A stretch of DNA of 64,000 nucleotides from Leptotrichia hofstadii (GCF_007990525.1 NZ_AP019823.1:124001-188000); one strand, 5' to 3'; shown: positions 17,503 through 25,910, counted from the stretch's first letter. The notes: generated by a model not told the origin, from the sequence alone. Made by a program: numbers and translations.

Positions 17503-18351
17503 ATGAAAAAGAATTTTGAAAGGTTTGTAAAAATTATTGCAATCTTAGTTTTAGGAGTATTTGCAATAAGCTGTGGAAAAGGTGGAAAAGGAAGCGCTGA
17601 ACCAGGATCAATTGAGGCAATAAAAAAAGCAGGAAAAATAAGAATAGGAGTATTTGGAGATAAGCCGCCATTTGGATTTGTTGATGAAAACGGACAGAAT
17701 CAAGGATATGATATTTATTTGGCAAAAAGACTTGCGAAAGATTTATTAGGAGACGAAAATAAAATAGAATTTATCACATTGGAAGCTGCAAACAGAGTGG
17801 AATATTTATTATCAAATAAAGTTGACATTATTCTAGCAAACTTTACAGTAACAGACGAAAGAAAACAAAAAGTTGATTTTGCAAAACCTTATATGAAAGT
17901 GTCATTAGGAATCGTTTCGCCAGAAGGCGCTCCAATAAAAGATGTGAAGGAGCTGAAAGGTAAAAAATTAATAGTCAACAAAGGAACAACAGCAGAAATT
18001 TACTTTACTAAAAATCATCCAGATATAGAATTATTGAAATACGATCAAAACACAGAGACATTTAACGCATTATTAGATAAAAGGGGAGCTGCACTTGCAC
18101 ACGATAATACTCTAGTATTCGCATGGGCAACAGAAAATCCAGGATTTGTTGTGGATATTAAACAGCTGGGGGAACAGGACTACATTGCTCCAGCTGTAAG
18201 AAAAGGGAACAAGGAACTGTTAGACTGGCTAAATACTGAAATAGATGCTCTTACTAAGGAAGGATTCTTTGAAAAAGCATATAAAGCAACTCTTGAGCCT
18301 GTTTACGGAAATAAAGTTGATCCAAAAACAGTAATTATCGAAAATAAATAG
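17503..18351 (+). CDS. Amino-acid ABC transporter substrate-binding lipoprotein
   Basis: A lipoprotein signal (lipobox FAISC) is followed by a type II periplasmic-binding fold, with IRIGVFGDKPPFGFVDENG near the start of the mature part and NFTVTDERKQKVDFAKPY typical of polar amino-acid binders. It would be tethered to the inner membrane and feed the upstream permeases. ATG 17503 is used because TTG 17491 falls on the ribosome site TTGGAGG. It is the last gene of the operon, followed by a terminator. Confidence 0.9.
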   Translation: MKKNFERFVKIIAILVLGVFAISCGKGGKGSAEPGSIEAIKKAGKIRIGVFGDKPPFGFVDENGQNQGYDIYLAKRLAKDLLGDENKIEFITLEAANRVEYLLSNKVDIILANFTVTDERKQKVDFAKPYMKVSLGIVSPEGAPIKDVKELKGKKLIVNKGTTAEIYFTKNHPDIELLKYDQNTETFNALLDKRGAALAHDNTLVFAWATENPGFVVDIKQLGEQDYIAPAVRKGNKELLDWLNTEIDALTKEGFFEKAYKATLEPVYGNKVDPKTVIIENK

Positions 18352-18387
18352 ACTAATTAAATAATAAATTTATAAAAATAAAAAAGT

Positions 18388-18422
18388 AAACTGCTTCAGA
18401 AAATATTGAGGCAGTTTTATTT
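18388..18422 (+). terminator. Intrinsic terminator
   Basis: An 11-bp stem (18388-18398 with 18407-18417, arm AAACTGCTTCA, one wobble) has A-rich and T-rich flanks. It can act in both directions between convergent genes. Confidence 0.75.
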
Positions 18423-18434
18423 ATGTTAAAATAT

Positions 18435-19145
18435 TTAATCTTGAGGAATAAGTCCCAAAGATTTTTCAATTTTTATTGTTCTGTCAACATCTTTTTTGTA
18501 AGTAATACCTAACTTGTAGTAATGATTTTCTTTCATTTTTAAAAAACTCCATCCGTATTCTTTTTTCTCAATTACTAGATACTGTCCTTTATCATTGGAT
18601 AAAGTTGCCTTTATTTTAGGCTCTTCTATATTAGCTGTCCTCTTGTAATCCCACAAAATCTCAAAATAATTTGTAGAGTCCCAAATCCATTTTTTCACAT
18701 CTTCTGTATTTTCAAGTTTTTTCCCATTTACATAAAGTTCTTTGCTGTTTGAAATAATTTTCCTAATTTCTTTTAAATCCCTAACATAACTTGGCAACTG
18801 AAATATATTTATATTAATTAGAATTATTACAATTAAACAAACTGATACACAGCCCATCTTTAAATAAAAAATTTTCTTTTTTAACTTCTCTTTTCGCAAA
18901 GTTTCTTCAAAATTTGAATCTTTTTCATCTTCTTTTTCATAATCATTTACAAAATCCTTTTTTGTTTCCAAATAAAACTTTAAAATTCCAAAAATAATTA
19001 TTAACCAAATAGATATAATATTTTTATTAATTTTCAAAAATCCTATTATAATCGGAATAATCACATATATTAAGCTATTCATCAAAATAAATAGTCGTCT
19101 TTTTCTCTTTTCTTTTTCAATTTTCTGCTCATCGTAAACATACAT
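18435..19145 (-). CDS. Membrane protein of unknown function
   Basis: A 236-residue protein that I do not recognise. A basic N terminus is followed by two helices (residues ~18-60), a charged cytoplasmic-type stretch and a third helix (~95-115). The C-terminal ~120 residues are soluble. The helix order suggests the C-terminal domain lies outside the cytoplasm. AAGAGG precedes ATG by 8 bases. It is a single gene converging on the amino-acid operon. Confidence 0.6.
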   Translation of the reverse strand: MYVYDEQKIEKEKRKRRLFILMNSLIYVIIPIIIGFLKINKNIISIWLIIIFGILKFYLETKKDFVNDYEKEDEKDSNFEETLRKEKLKKKIFYLKMGCVSVCLIVIILININIFQLPSYVRDLKEIRKIISNSKELYVNGKKLENTEDVKKWIWDSTNYFEILWDYKRTANIEEPKIKATLSNDKGQYLVIEKKEYGWSFLKMKENHYYKLGITYKKDVDRTIKIEKSLGLIPQD

Positions 19146-19218
19146 ATTTTTTAACCTCTTAACATTAAAAATCGCCTTTTAAACATTTTACAATATTAAC
19201 AAAATTTTTTCAAATTAA

Positions 19219-19247
19219 TTGATAAAAATTTTTTTTTATGGTATAAT
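19219..19247 (+). promoter_or_regulatory. Promoter of the candidate antitoxin RNA
   Basis: TTGATA (19219-19224) and TATAAT (19242-19247) are spaced 17 bp apart, so transcription should start near 19254. Confidence 0.65.
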
Positions 19248-19253
19248 TATTTT

Positions 19254-19322
19254 GTAAAAAGCAATCATGTGTATATTAAAAATTTGACGACAGAAGCCAG
19301 TTTGATTTAAGCTGGCTTTTTG
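19254..19322 (+). ncRNA. Candidate antisense-acting small RNA (type I antitoxin)
   Basis: A short transcript is predicted between the promoter ending at 19247 and an intrinsic terminator (AAGCCAG 19294-19300 with CTGGCTT 19312-19318, then Ts). Nucleotides 19262-19290 can pair with 19353-19381 of the downstream transcript. The pairing has about 17 bp with one bulge plus a perfect 8 bp (TTTGACGA with TCGTCAAA). It ends immediately before the ribosome site of the small ORF at 19396. This is the geometry of an RNA that blocks translation of a type I toxin. It is predicted from sequence only. Confidence 0.55.
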
Positions 19323-19331
19323 TATTATAAT
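19302..19331 (+). promoter_or_regulatory. Possible promoter of the small toxin-like mRNA
   Basis: TTGATT (19302-19307) and TATAAT (19326-19331) are spaced 18 bp apart. A second TATAAT at 19336 is an alternative -10. It overlaps the terminator hairpin of the preceding small RNA. Confidence 0.45.
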
Positions 19332-19395
19332 TTGATATAATTATTTGGGTTTTCGTCAAAAACCTTAATATACCATGATTGGGGGTGAAACTGTC

Positions 19396-19464
19396 ATGGA
19401 GCGTGATATAATTTATATCATAATTCAAATTATAGTTGTCTACTATTTTTTAAGTAGAGGATAA
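19396..19464 (+). CDS. 22-residue hydrophobic peptide, candidate type I toxin
   Basis: ATG 19396 opens 22 codons: an acidic start (MERD), about 16 mostly Ile, Val, Tyr and Phe residues, and a short SRG tail. This is the build of small membrane-inserting type I toxins. The ribosome site GGGGGTG (19381-19387) lies 8 bases upstream. It can pair with CACCCC (19465-19470) just after the stop, so the full-length mRNA may hide its own ribosome site. An intrinsic terminator follows at 19493. It is not similar to any named toxin that I recognise. Confidence 0.5.
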   Translation: MERDIIYIIIQIIVVYYFLSRG

Positions 19465-19492
19465 CACCCCAAAAATGAAAAAATACTTTTCC

Positions 19493-19520
19493 CCTGCAGA
19501 TATTATTTGCAGGTTTTTTT
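19493..19520 (+). terminator. Intrinsic terminator of the toxin-like mRNA
   Basis: CCTGCA (19493-19498) pairs with TGCAGG (19508-19513) and is followed by seven T. Confidence 0.75.
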
Positions 19521-19542
19521 GCAAAATTTTTTCATTATGTTG

Positions 19543-19571
19543 TTGTAAAATTTGATTCAAAATGTTATCAT
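19543..19571 (+). promoter_or_regulatory. Promoter for manA
   Basis: TTGTAA (19543-19548) and TATCAT (19566-19571) are spaced 17 bp apart. The predicted leader is about 50 bases. Confidence 0.5.
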
Positions 19572-19628
19572 GAAATAAAGAAATTATTGAAAATTAATTC
19601 TATAAATTAAATAAAGGAGAGAGTTCTT

Positions 19629-20606
19629 ATGTTATATCCAATGAAGTTTAAAAAATTTTTTGTCGAAAAAGTGTGGGGCGGACGTGAATTTGAAACAAAG
19701 CTAGGAATGAAACTGCCTGAAGGCAAGAAAATTGGAGAGTCCTGGGAAGTGTCGGCACATCCTCATGGAATGGATATTGTAGAAAATGGTGCTTTGGCTG
19801 GACAAAGACTGGATGATATTTACAAGGAATATAAAGAAGAACTTGCTGGAAAAAAGGTTTATGAAAAATATCCTAACAAATTTCCACTTCTTATAAAATA
19901 TCTGGATGTAAATGATAGACTTTCTATTCAAGTGCATCCAAGCGATGAAGTTGCCTTAAAAAAACACAATGAATTTGGAAAAAGCGAATCTTGGTATATA
20001 ATGGAGGCAAGTGATGATGCAACTTTAATTATGGGAATGAAGCCTGGTATCACAAAAGAAAAATTCTTGGAAAAAGTAGAAAAAAATGATTTTGATGGAT
20101 TATTTGAAGAAAAAACTGTTAAAAAAGGTGATTTTATTGATATTACACCGGGGACAGTTCACGCCTCATTAAAAGGAAGCGTACTTTTTGCAGAAGTTCA
20201 GCAAAACTCAGATGTAACTTATAGAATTTATGATTTTGACAGAATTGATAAAAATGGGAAAAAAAGAGAACTGCACTTACAGGATTCTGCTGATGTAATT
20301 GATTTTGGAAAAGAAGTGGAAATTAAAAATACTGATTTTGATGATTCTGAAAATGGGAAAGATATTTTGAGAAAACATATTATAAAAAAAGAATATTACT
20401 CAATTGATAAATTAAAATTTTCTGATTCTTTTGAAGATGTGAACAATGAAAGCATGACAATTTATTCAATATTGGAAGGAGAAGGAAAAATTGTATGGGG
20501 AGAAAACGAAGAGCTTTCAATTAAAAAAGGAGAAACAGTTTTAATCCCTGTTGGAATTAATATAAAAACTATTGGAAGCTTTGAAATTTTAAGGACTGTA
20601 ATTTAA
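19629..20606 (+). CDS. manA: Mannose-6-phosphate isomerase, class I
   Basis: A type I phosphomannose isomerase of 325 residues, the short bacterial form. It has VWGGREFE near the start, the zinc-site motif QVHPSDE (about residues 98-104), the substrate-loop segment TPGTVHAS and a cupin C terminus. It interconverts mannose 6-phosphate and fructose 6-phosphate in the cytoplasm, linking mannose use to glycolysis. AAAGGAGAGAG precedes ATG. It is a single gene with its own promoter. Confidence 0.92.
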   Translation: MLYPMKFKKFFVEKVWGGREFETKLGMKLPEGKKIGESWEVSAHPHGMDIVENGALAGQRLDDIYKEYKEELAGKKVYEKYPNKFPLLIKYLDVNDRLSIQVHPSDEVALKKHNEFGKSESWYIMEASDDATLIMGMKPGITKEKFLEKVEKNDFDGLFEEKTVKKGDFIDITPGTVHASLKGSVLFAEVQQNSDVTYRIYDFDRIDKNGKKRELHLQDSADVIDFGKEVEIKNTDFDDSENGKDILRKHIIKKEYYSIDKLKFSDSFEDVNNESMTIYSILEGEGKIVWGENEELSIKKGETVLIPVGINIKTIGSFEILRTVI

Positions 20607-20613
20607 GTAGATG

Positions 20614-20671
20614 AAGGCAAGAATTCTAGTTTACTTTTTAGGTAAAATTGGATGATTTGCCTTGTTTTTTT
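20614..20671 (+). terminator. Possible terminator after manA
   Basis: AAGGCAA (20614-20620) pairs with TTGCCTT (20657-20663) across a long loop, followed by G and seven T. Confidence 0.5.
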
Positions 20672-20833
20672 AGTTGGAATATGATATTCTAATGTTATAC
20701 TAATATTGTTTTATAGTTAAATAATATATAATATCTTGAAATATATATATTGGATTTTGACTTCAGTATATTTTAGTTAATAATTGTTTTTCCATTTATA
20801 TTTTTTTACTAAACAGCTTGTTTATTAAATTAA

Positions 20834-20890
20834 AAATGCTTGGACGAGCCGGGATTGCAAAGAGATGGAGATTGTTTCCCTTTGCTCTAA
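20834..20890. repeat. Dispersed hairpin repeat, copy B
   Basis: This is clearly the same sequence as 1083-1140: AAATGCTT(A/G)GACGAG, then GGGATTGCAAAG, and closing CCCTTTGC. Similarity continues more weakly for about 50 bases downstream. The stem ends (GCAAAG with CTTTGC) are preserved, while the middle differs. The rest of 20672-20989 is AT-rich with no gene. Confidence 0.5.
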
Positions 20891-20989
20891 AAAAAGAAAA
20901 GGCATAAGAGATATAAGAAAAATATTTGTTAATAAGAAATTTATAAAGTTTTTGAAAAATAATAATTGAAAGAATAGGAATTAAGAAAA

Positions 20990-21529
20990 GTGAAAAAAAG
21001 GATTTTATTAATTGGAATAATGCTTGGAATTTCATCTTGCGGAATTGTTGGCGGTGTTGGAAGTGTCGTCGGAGGAACTATAAAAGCTGCAGGTGGAATT
21101 ACTGGAGCGGTTATCGGGACAACTGGTAAATTGATAGGAGGTATTATTGGTGGAAAAGATGGAGAAATAAAGGCCAAAAATACAAAATACAAATTTGCAA
21201 ATGCAGAAGTGGAAATAACTGGAGGAAAAACTATTGTTACAGGAATTTTGACTCATAATGGAGTAACTAAGAGAAATTTGACAATAGAAATTCCATGTTT
21301 TGATGAAAATGGAGCAAAAATTGGAGATGCTGTTGACAACATAAGTTCGCTTGGAAAAAATGAAAAATGGGAATTTCAGGCAGTTCTTAATACAAATGAA
21401 ACGAAAACTTGTAAACTTAAAGATACGTATATTTATGAAGGAAATATAAATACAACTATTGAAAATAAAGATAGTAATACGGAAAATGTTAATAATGAAA
21501 ACACTAATAATATTGAAAATGAAAAATAA
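20990..21529 (+). CDS. Lipoprotein of unknown function
   Basis: GTG 20990 begins MKKRILLIGIMLGISSC, a lipoprotein signal with lipobox GISSC. Residues ~20-60 are a Gly/Val/Ile-rich segment (GGVGSVVGG, GGIIGG) that could insert in a membrane. Residues 62-150 look like a small beta-sandwich of the FxLYD type. The tail is Asn/Glu rich. It is anchored in the envelope; its function is unknown. Its stop is 15 bases before mtnN, so the two are probably co-transcribed. Confidence 0.65.
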   Translation: MKKRILLIGIMLGISSCGIVGGVGSVVGGTIKAAGGITGAVIGTTGKLIGGIIGGKDGEIKAKNTKYKFANAEVEITGGKTIVTGILTHNGVTKRNLTIEIPCFDENGAKIGDAVDNISSLGKNEKWEFQAVLNTNETKTCKLKDTYIYEGNINTTIENKDSNTENVNNENTNNIENEK

Positions 21530-21544
21530 AAATCGGAGGAAATA

Positions 21545-22219
21545 ATGATAGGAATTATTGGAGCAGTAATTGAAGAGGCTGAAGCAATCAAAAAGGAAAT
21601 TAAAGATATTAATGAAAATATAATAAACGGAATATCGTTTTTTACTGGAAAATTTAATGATAAAGAGGTTGTTTTTGTGCAATCTGGAATTGGGAAGGTA
21701 AATGCCGCAATTACAGCAACTTTACTAATTGAAAAATTTGGTGTAAGTGAAGTAATTTTTTCAGGAGTAGCTGGATCGCTGGATGAAAGGCTGAAAGTTG
21801 GAGATGTTGTTATTGGGCGGGACATTGTTCAGCACGATGTTGATGCTACAGCCTTTGGCTATAAAATGGGACAAATCCCTCAAATGAAGGAATGGGCATT
21901 TGAATCAGATAAAAATCTAATTGAAAAAACTGGAAATATAACGAATTTTGAGCATCAGATTTTGCTTGGAAGAATTCTGACTGGAGATCAGTTTGTAAGT
22001 AAAAAAGATGTGAAAATTCAACTTGGAAAAGATTTTGAAGCGCTTTGCGTGGATATGGAAAGTGGAGCTGTGGCTCAAGTCTGTACAAGGTTAGGTGTAA
22101 AATTTTTGATAATCCGTTCGATTTCAGATTCAATTACAGACGAATCTGATATGGAATATGAAACTTTTGTGAAACTGGCGGCGGAAAATTCTAAAAAAAT
22201 ATTAAAACAAGTTATTTAA
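21545..22219 (+). CDS. mtnN: 5'-methylthioadenosine/S-adenosylhomocysteine nucleosidase
   Basis: A 224-residue nucleoside phosphorylase fold. It has MIGIIGAVIEEAEAI at the N terminus, SGIGKVNAA, GVAGSLDERLKVGDVVIG and the active-site VDMESGAVAQVC. It hydrolyses MTA and SAH (and 5'-deoxyadenosine), supporting methyl recycling and AI-2 precursor formation. CGGAGGA precedes ATG by 6 bases. Confidence 0.94.
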   Translation: MIGIIGAVIEEAEAIKKEIKDINENIINGISFFTGKFNDKEVVFVQSGIGKVNAAITATLLIEKFGVSEVIFSGVAGSLDERLKVGDVVIGRDIVQHDVDATAFGYKMGQIPQMKEWAFESDKNLIEKTGNITNFEHQILLGRILTGDQFVSKKDVKIQLGKDFEALCVDMESGAVAQVCTRLGVKFLIIRSISDSITDESDMEYETFVKLAAENSKKILKQVI

Positions 22220-22305
22220 CGAAATAGTTATAATTATTGGACAATTAGCTAATAAACAAAAGATTTTTTCAGCAAAAATAAAATAGGGAAAAGAAGGGAG
22301 AAAAA

Positions 22306-23175
22306 ATGAGTTTTCGATTAAATCCATTTAAAGTAATGAGAGCAGTTGGAATTGTTGCAATTATTGCTTATGGCGTGGTACTTGCAACAGGCTACAAGAA
22401 ATCAAAGGTAATTACGACAGAAAGCATTACAAAGGAAATGAAGATTCGAAATAAGGACTTTTACAATTCCAAGGACTATAAAAATAATCTGACTTTGCCA
22501 AATCAGGTTATTGAAAATAATAATGAAACGGCTGTAAAGGAGCTTGAACAGGCAAAAAGTGCACAGCCGGTCAATTTACAGCAAAATACTGAAACAACTG
22601 GCCAAACTCCTGAAACATCCAATCAGAGTGCCTCACAGCAGCCGAAAATGAATGTGAAGGCTACGGATGATGCCAAGAAGAAACAAAGCCAGGCAAAGCA
22701 GGAAGCTAAAAAATTGGAGCAGAAAAAACAGGAAGAGGCTAGACTTGCTGAGCAAAAACGACAGGAAGAAGCAAGGGCAGAAGCGCGTCAGGCTGAAATA
22801 AGAAAACAGCATCAGGAAGCGGCTAAAAAGGAACAGGCAAAAGCAGAAGCGGCAAAACAGCATGCCAAGGAAGAGGCCGCAAAAAGAGCAAAAGAGGAAG
22901 CGGCAAGAAAAGCCAGGGAAGATGCCAAGAAAAATCAGGCAAAAGGCGGATCTAAAAAGTACATTCAGGTAGCTTCGGTAACTTCGGAATCTTCAGCAAG
23001 AGAAATAGCTAAAAAGCTAGGCGGAAATTTCTACTACAAAAAGACTTCAGTGAATGGAAGAACAGTCTATGTAGTAATGTCAAATATGACAGACAATCCA
23101 AATACTTTGAAAACAATGGAAAATCAGGCTAAAAAAGCTGGCAGCGGCTATATGATACGTTCTGTCGGAAAATAA
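22306..23175 (+). CDS. SPOR-domain membrane protein
   Basis: One N-terminal membrane helix (residues ~9-28) is followed by a Gln-rich linker, then a long Lys/Glu/Ala/Gln helix (~115-215, likely coiled coil), and a SPOR domain (~220-289, beginning KYIQVASVTSESSAREIAKKL). SPOR domains bind denuded glycan at the division septum, so a periplasmic role in cell division or peptidoglycan remodelling is likely. AGAAGGGAG precedes ATG. Confidence 0.82.
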   Translation: MSFRLNPFKVMRAVGIVAIIAYGVVLATGYKKSKVITTESITKEMKIRNKDFYNSKDYKNNLTLPNQVIENNNETAVKELEQAKSAQPVNLQQNTETTGQTPETSNQSASQQPKMNVKATDDAKKKQSQAKQEAKKLEQKKQEEARLAEQKRQEEARAEARQAEIRKQHQEAAKKEQAKAEAAKQHAKEEAAKRAKEEAARKAREDAKKNQAKGGSKKYIQVASVTSESSAREIAKKLGGNFYYKKTSVNGRTVYVVMSNMTDNPNTLKTMENQAKKAGSGYMIRSVGK

Positions 23176-23221
23176 TAGTCAAAATTATAAAATTTTAAGA
23201 ATGGGAACAAAATAAAGAATT

Positions 23222-24238
23222 ATGAATAAAAATTACAGAGGAAATATTCTTCCAAAAGAAATCGTAAATGAAGTAAAATTGTCTAAAAGCATTATTTTAA
23301 CAGCACATATTAATCCAGATGGAGATGCTCTTGGCTCACTTTTGGCATTTTATTTTATGATAGACGAATATTGTAAAAAAAATAATATGGAAAAAATGAT
23401 AAAGATTGTGGTCGATGATAAACTGCCTAAATATATGAGACATTTTGAAGATACAGGACTTATCTGGGATTATGAAAAATTTTGTGAAAAATTTAAAAAA
23501 AATTTTCAGAATAATGAAAAATTTGACTTGTTTATAAGTTTGGACTGTGCAAATCAGGAAAGATATGAAAGAGCTGCAGAAATCAAAAAATTGAGTAAAA
23601 AATCAATAAATATTGATCATCATGTCAGCAATACTGAACATGCGGATTTTAACTATGTAGAAGATATTTGCAGTACAGGAGAGCTTTTATATCAGTTTTT
23701 GAAGATTTTTGACATTGAACTGACAAAGAAAATTGCTGAATATATGTATCTTGGAATAATTAATGATACTGGAAACTTTAGGCATGATAACGTCACGTCG
23801 CATACTTTTCTCGTATGTTCAAAATTAATTGAGGCAGGTATGAATAATCACAAAATTGCTAATATTATTTTTGCAGTGAGTGAAAAACAAGTTGATTTTA
23901 TTGGTGAAGTTTATAAAAATAAAAAAGTTGATGAAAAATATAAATTTGTCAGCTATTATCTGACGCAAGAAAAAATGAAAGAACTAGGCATTGAAAAGGA
24001 TGATACAAACAGTACATCAGAAATGCTTTTAAAAATCGAAGGGATGGAGATTTCGCTTTTTGTACGGGAACAGGAAGACGGTTTGTTAAAAGGAAGTTTT
24101 CGAGCAAATGATAAGTACAATGTAAATAAGATAGCTTCAATTTTTGGCGGCGGTGGACACATAAAAGCTGCTGGATTCAAGACAGATTTATCTTTTGAGG
24201 AAATTTTGGAAAAAACTTATGAGGAATTGGGAAAATAA
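23222..24238 (+). CDS. DHH/DHHA1 phosphoesterase, NrnA-like
   Basis: A 338-residue DHH-superfamily enzyme with HINPDGDALGS (motif I), the NIDHHVSNT signature (about residue 135) and the C-terminal DHHA1 motif GGGGHIKAAG. Relatives degrade nano-RNA and cyclic dinucleotide products and hydrolyse pAp. It acts in the cytoplasm. It lies 46 bases after the SPOR gene and the ribosome site is weak. Confidence 0.88.
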   Translation: MNKNYRGNILPKEIVNEVKLSKSIILTAHINPDGDALGSLLAFYFMIDEYCKKNNMEKMIKIVVDDKLPKYMRHFEDTGLIWDYEKFCEKFKKNFQNNEKFDLFISLDCANQERYERAAEIKKLSKKSINIDHHVSNTEHADFNYVEDICSTGELLYQFLKIFDIELTKKIAEYMYLGIINDTGNFRHDNVTSHTFLVCSKLIEAGMNNHKIANIIFAVSEKQVDFIGEVYKNKKVDEKYKFVSYYLTQEKMKELGIEKDDTNSTSEMLLKIEGMEISLFVREQEDGLLKGSFRANDKYNVNKIASIFGGGGHIKAAGFKTDLSFEEILEKTYEELGK

Positions 24239-24293
24239 TTCTATTAATTCGACATTAAGAAGGATTGGAATCTGATATGGAAAGGGGAATTTT

Positions 24294-24515
24294 ATGTTTG
24301 AAACTTTTAATATGTTCAATTATTTGAAAATGAAGGGACTTTCAAATACTGAACTTGCAAATAATTTTCAAAGCATTGAAAAAGCTAACCAGAATATTAA
24401 TGAAATTTTAGGTAGCAATCCAAACGCTGTTTTACGAAAAATAAAATATACATATTCAGATAAGGAAAAAAAACATTTACAATTTGATATTAAAATAGAG
24501 GTAGTGAATAATTAG
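24294..24515 (+). CDS. Small protein of unknown function (73 aa)
   Basis: I do not recognise this protein. It is soluble, with a helical first half and a C-terminal beta-type segment (KIKYTYSDKEKKHLQFDIKIEV). AAAGGGG lies 8 bases before ATG. The stop overlaps the start of the next gene by one base, which implies coupled translation and supports both as genes. Confidence 0.6.
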   Translation: MFETFNMFNYLKMKGLSNTELANNFQSIEKANQNINEILGSNPNAVLRKIKYTYSDKEKKHLQFDIKIEVVNN

Positions 24516-24817
24516 TGGAAAAGAGAATACAAAAAATAATAATAATTTTATGTTTTGGAATGATAATAAGCTGTTCATCTGTTGGAAAACGGATTGTACC
24601 GGATTCGGAAGTTGTGTCAAGGGACACTGTTGTCAGTAACAGCATTGCAGAAGTAAAGGAAAAATTTAATGAGGCAATAGGAACTCAGCACGTTGGATTG
24701 TATAAAAAAGGCTTCAGGAACTGGAAAGTTATTTTGTATGGGGTACAGGCATATTATCAGGTAATTGTGACAGAGGATGGTAAAATTGTTTCAAGTGAAA
24801 GGCTTGAATACAAATAG
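24515..24817 (+). CDS. Small lipoprotein of unknown function
   Basis: GTG 24515 overlaps the preceding TAG. The N terminus has a basic start, a hydrophobic core and lipobox MIISC. The mature part is ~80 residues and ends in a compact alpha/beta stretch (NWKVILYGVQAYYQVIVTEDGK). It is probably an envelope lipoprotein; the function is unknown. Confidence 0.62.
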   Translation: MEKRIQKIIIILCFGMIISCSSVGKRIVPDSEVVSRDTVVSNSIAEVKEKFNEAIGTQHVGLYKKGFRNWKVILYGVQAYYQVIVTEDGKIVSSERLEYK

Positions 24818-24832
24818 AATAAAAAAATAAAA

Positions 24833-24862
24833 AGGGAGCTTTAACATTCTCCCTGAATTTTT
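24833..24862. terminator. Intrinsic terminator between convergent genes
   Basis: AGGGAG (24833-24838) pairs with CTCCCT (24849-24854), with As before and Ts after, so it could work in both directions. Confidence 0.6.
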
Positions 24863-24876
24863 AATTTAAATTTCTG

Positions 24877-25809
24877 TTAATCATCTTCAGCCTTATTTCT
24901 GGAATTCTCCAAATCGTCAAAAACATTAATAAGGCTGTCAGAATCAATATCATAATACATGCTGTCGTTATAGAAGTCATCAGTCTTGAAATTTTCAGTA
25001 TTTTCAATTTCGTTAACTTCTTCATTCTGAATATTTTCCTCTTCGGCGGCATTATCTGAAATACTTTGGGAAATATCAATATTGTGAGCTTCTTCGAGAG
25101 CGGCGCCGTCTATTTCCCCACCTGCAACTTCATTTTCTATGGAATCAGGAATATTGATTGTTACATTGTCGGAAGTCTTTTTTTCATTTTCTGGAATCGC
25201 TTCTTCAAGTTCTGGATGCTCAACAGTATCGCCGTTAAGCTGAAAAAGGCTGTCAAAAAATACAAAGAAGTCATTGATTGCCGAGCTTTCCTTCTCAGTT
25301 TTCAACATAAGAATAGTTCCTTCCAGCAGAGCTATTAAAAGTCTTGCTGTCGTTTCAGGAACAATATTGTCATATTTTTCAGGAAAGGCATATTTTAAAG
25401 TTGTTATAAAAAAAGAAAACCTCAGTTCTATTTTTTTATAGGACTTTACAAGCTCTTCACGTATATTGTTTTTTAAATCAGCTAGCTCTAAAGCCAAATT
25501 TCCAAGCGGGCTTCCACCGTGAAACTTGTTATTTACAATATTTTCAAAATATTTTTCAAAAAAATAGTGAAATTTGTGGATTGACAAGTCATCTACATTT
25601 CCGTTAAAGAAATTTATAAGATTTTCAGTATGGTATTTTATAACCGCAATAAGCAGTTCCTCCTTGCTGGAAAAAAACTTGTAAAAAATATCGTTAGGCA
25701 TTTCGCAAGCCTTGAAAATATCGGTTAATTCGGTGTTTTTATAACCTTTATAATAAAAAAGCTTTGCACTTTGCTGTATTATAAAATTTTTATTATATTC
25801 TTTAGTCAT
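24877..25809 (-). CDS. TetR-family regulator with a long acidic tail
   Basis: Residues 1-60 form a TetR-type helix-turn-helix (QQSAKLFYYKGYKNTELTDIF, then KFFSSKEELLIAVI). Residues 60-200 are the usual helical ligand domain. About 110 further residues are strongly acidic, rich in Asp, Glu and Asn, and probably unstructured. Typical TetR proteins end near residue 200, so the tail is unusual. It is divergent from patB across a 100-base gap that includes its own strong promoter, so it may regulate itself and patB. Confidence 0.75.
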   Translation of the reverse strand: MTKEYNKNFIIQQSAKLFYYKGYKNTELTDIFKACEMPNDIFYKFFSSKEELLIAVIKYHTENLINFFNGNVDDLSIHKFHYFFEKYFENIVNNKFHGGSPLGNLALELADLKNNIREELVKSYKKIELRFSFFITTLKYAFPEKYDNIVPETTARLLIALLEGTILMLKTEKESSAINDFFVFFDSLFQLNGDTVEHPELEEAIPENEKKTSDNVTINIPDSIENEVAGGEIDGAALEEAHNIDISQSISDNAAEEENIQNEEVNEIENTENFKTDDFYNDSMYYDIDSDSLINVFDDLENSRNKAEDD

Positions 25810-25841
25810 TTAAATTTACCTCTTTATAGTATTTTAAGTAT

Positions 25842-25870
25842 ATTTTATAATTTAATTCGAGGATTGTCAA
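25842..25870 (-). promoter_or_regulatory. Sigma70 promoter of the TetR gene
   Basis: Read on the minus strand, a consensus TTGACA (25865-25870) and TAAAAT (25842-25847) are spaced 17 bp apart. Confidence 0.7.
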
Positions 25871-25910
25871 CTAAATTAATTAAAAAACATAAATAAAAGG
25901 ATGTGATTTT

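Noticed and set aside
21032-21682. 216-codon minus-strand frame opposite the lipoprotein and mtnN
   Set aside because: It lies antisense to two well-supported genes, is rich in Ser/Phe/Asn as expected of a shadow frame, and has no ribosome site.
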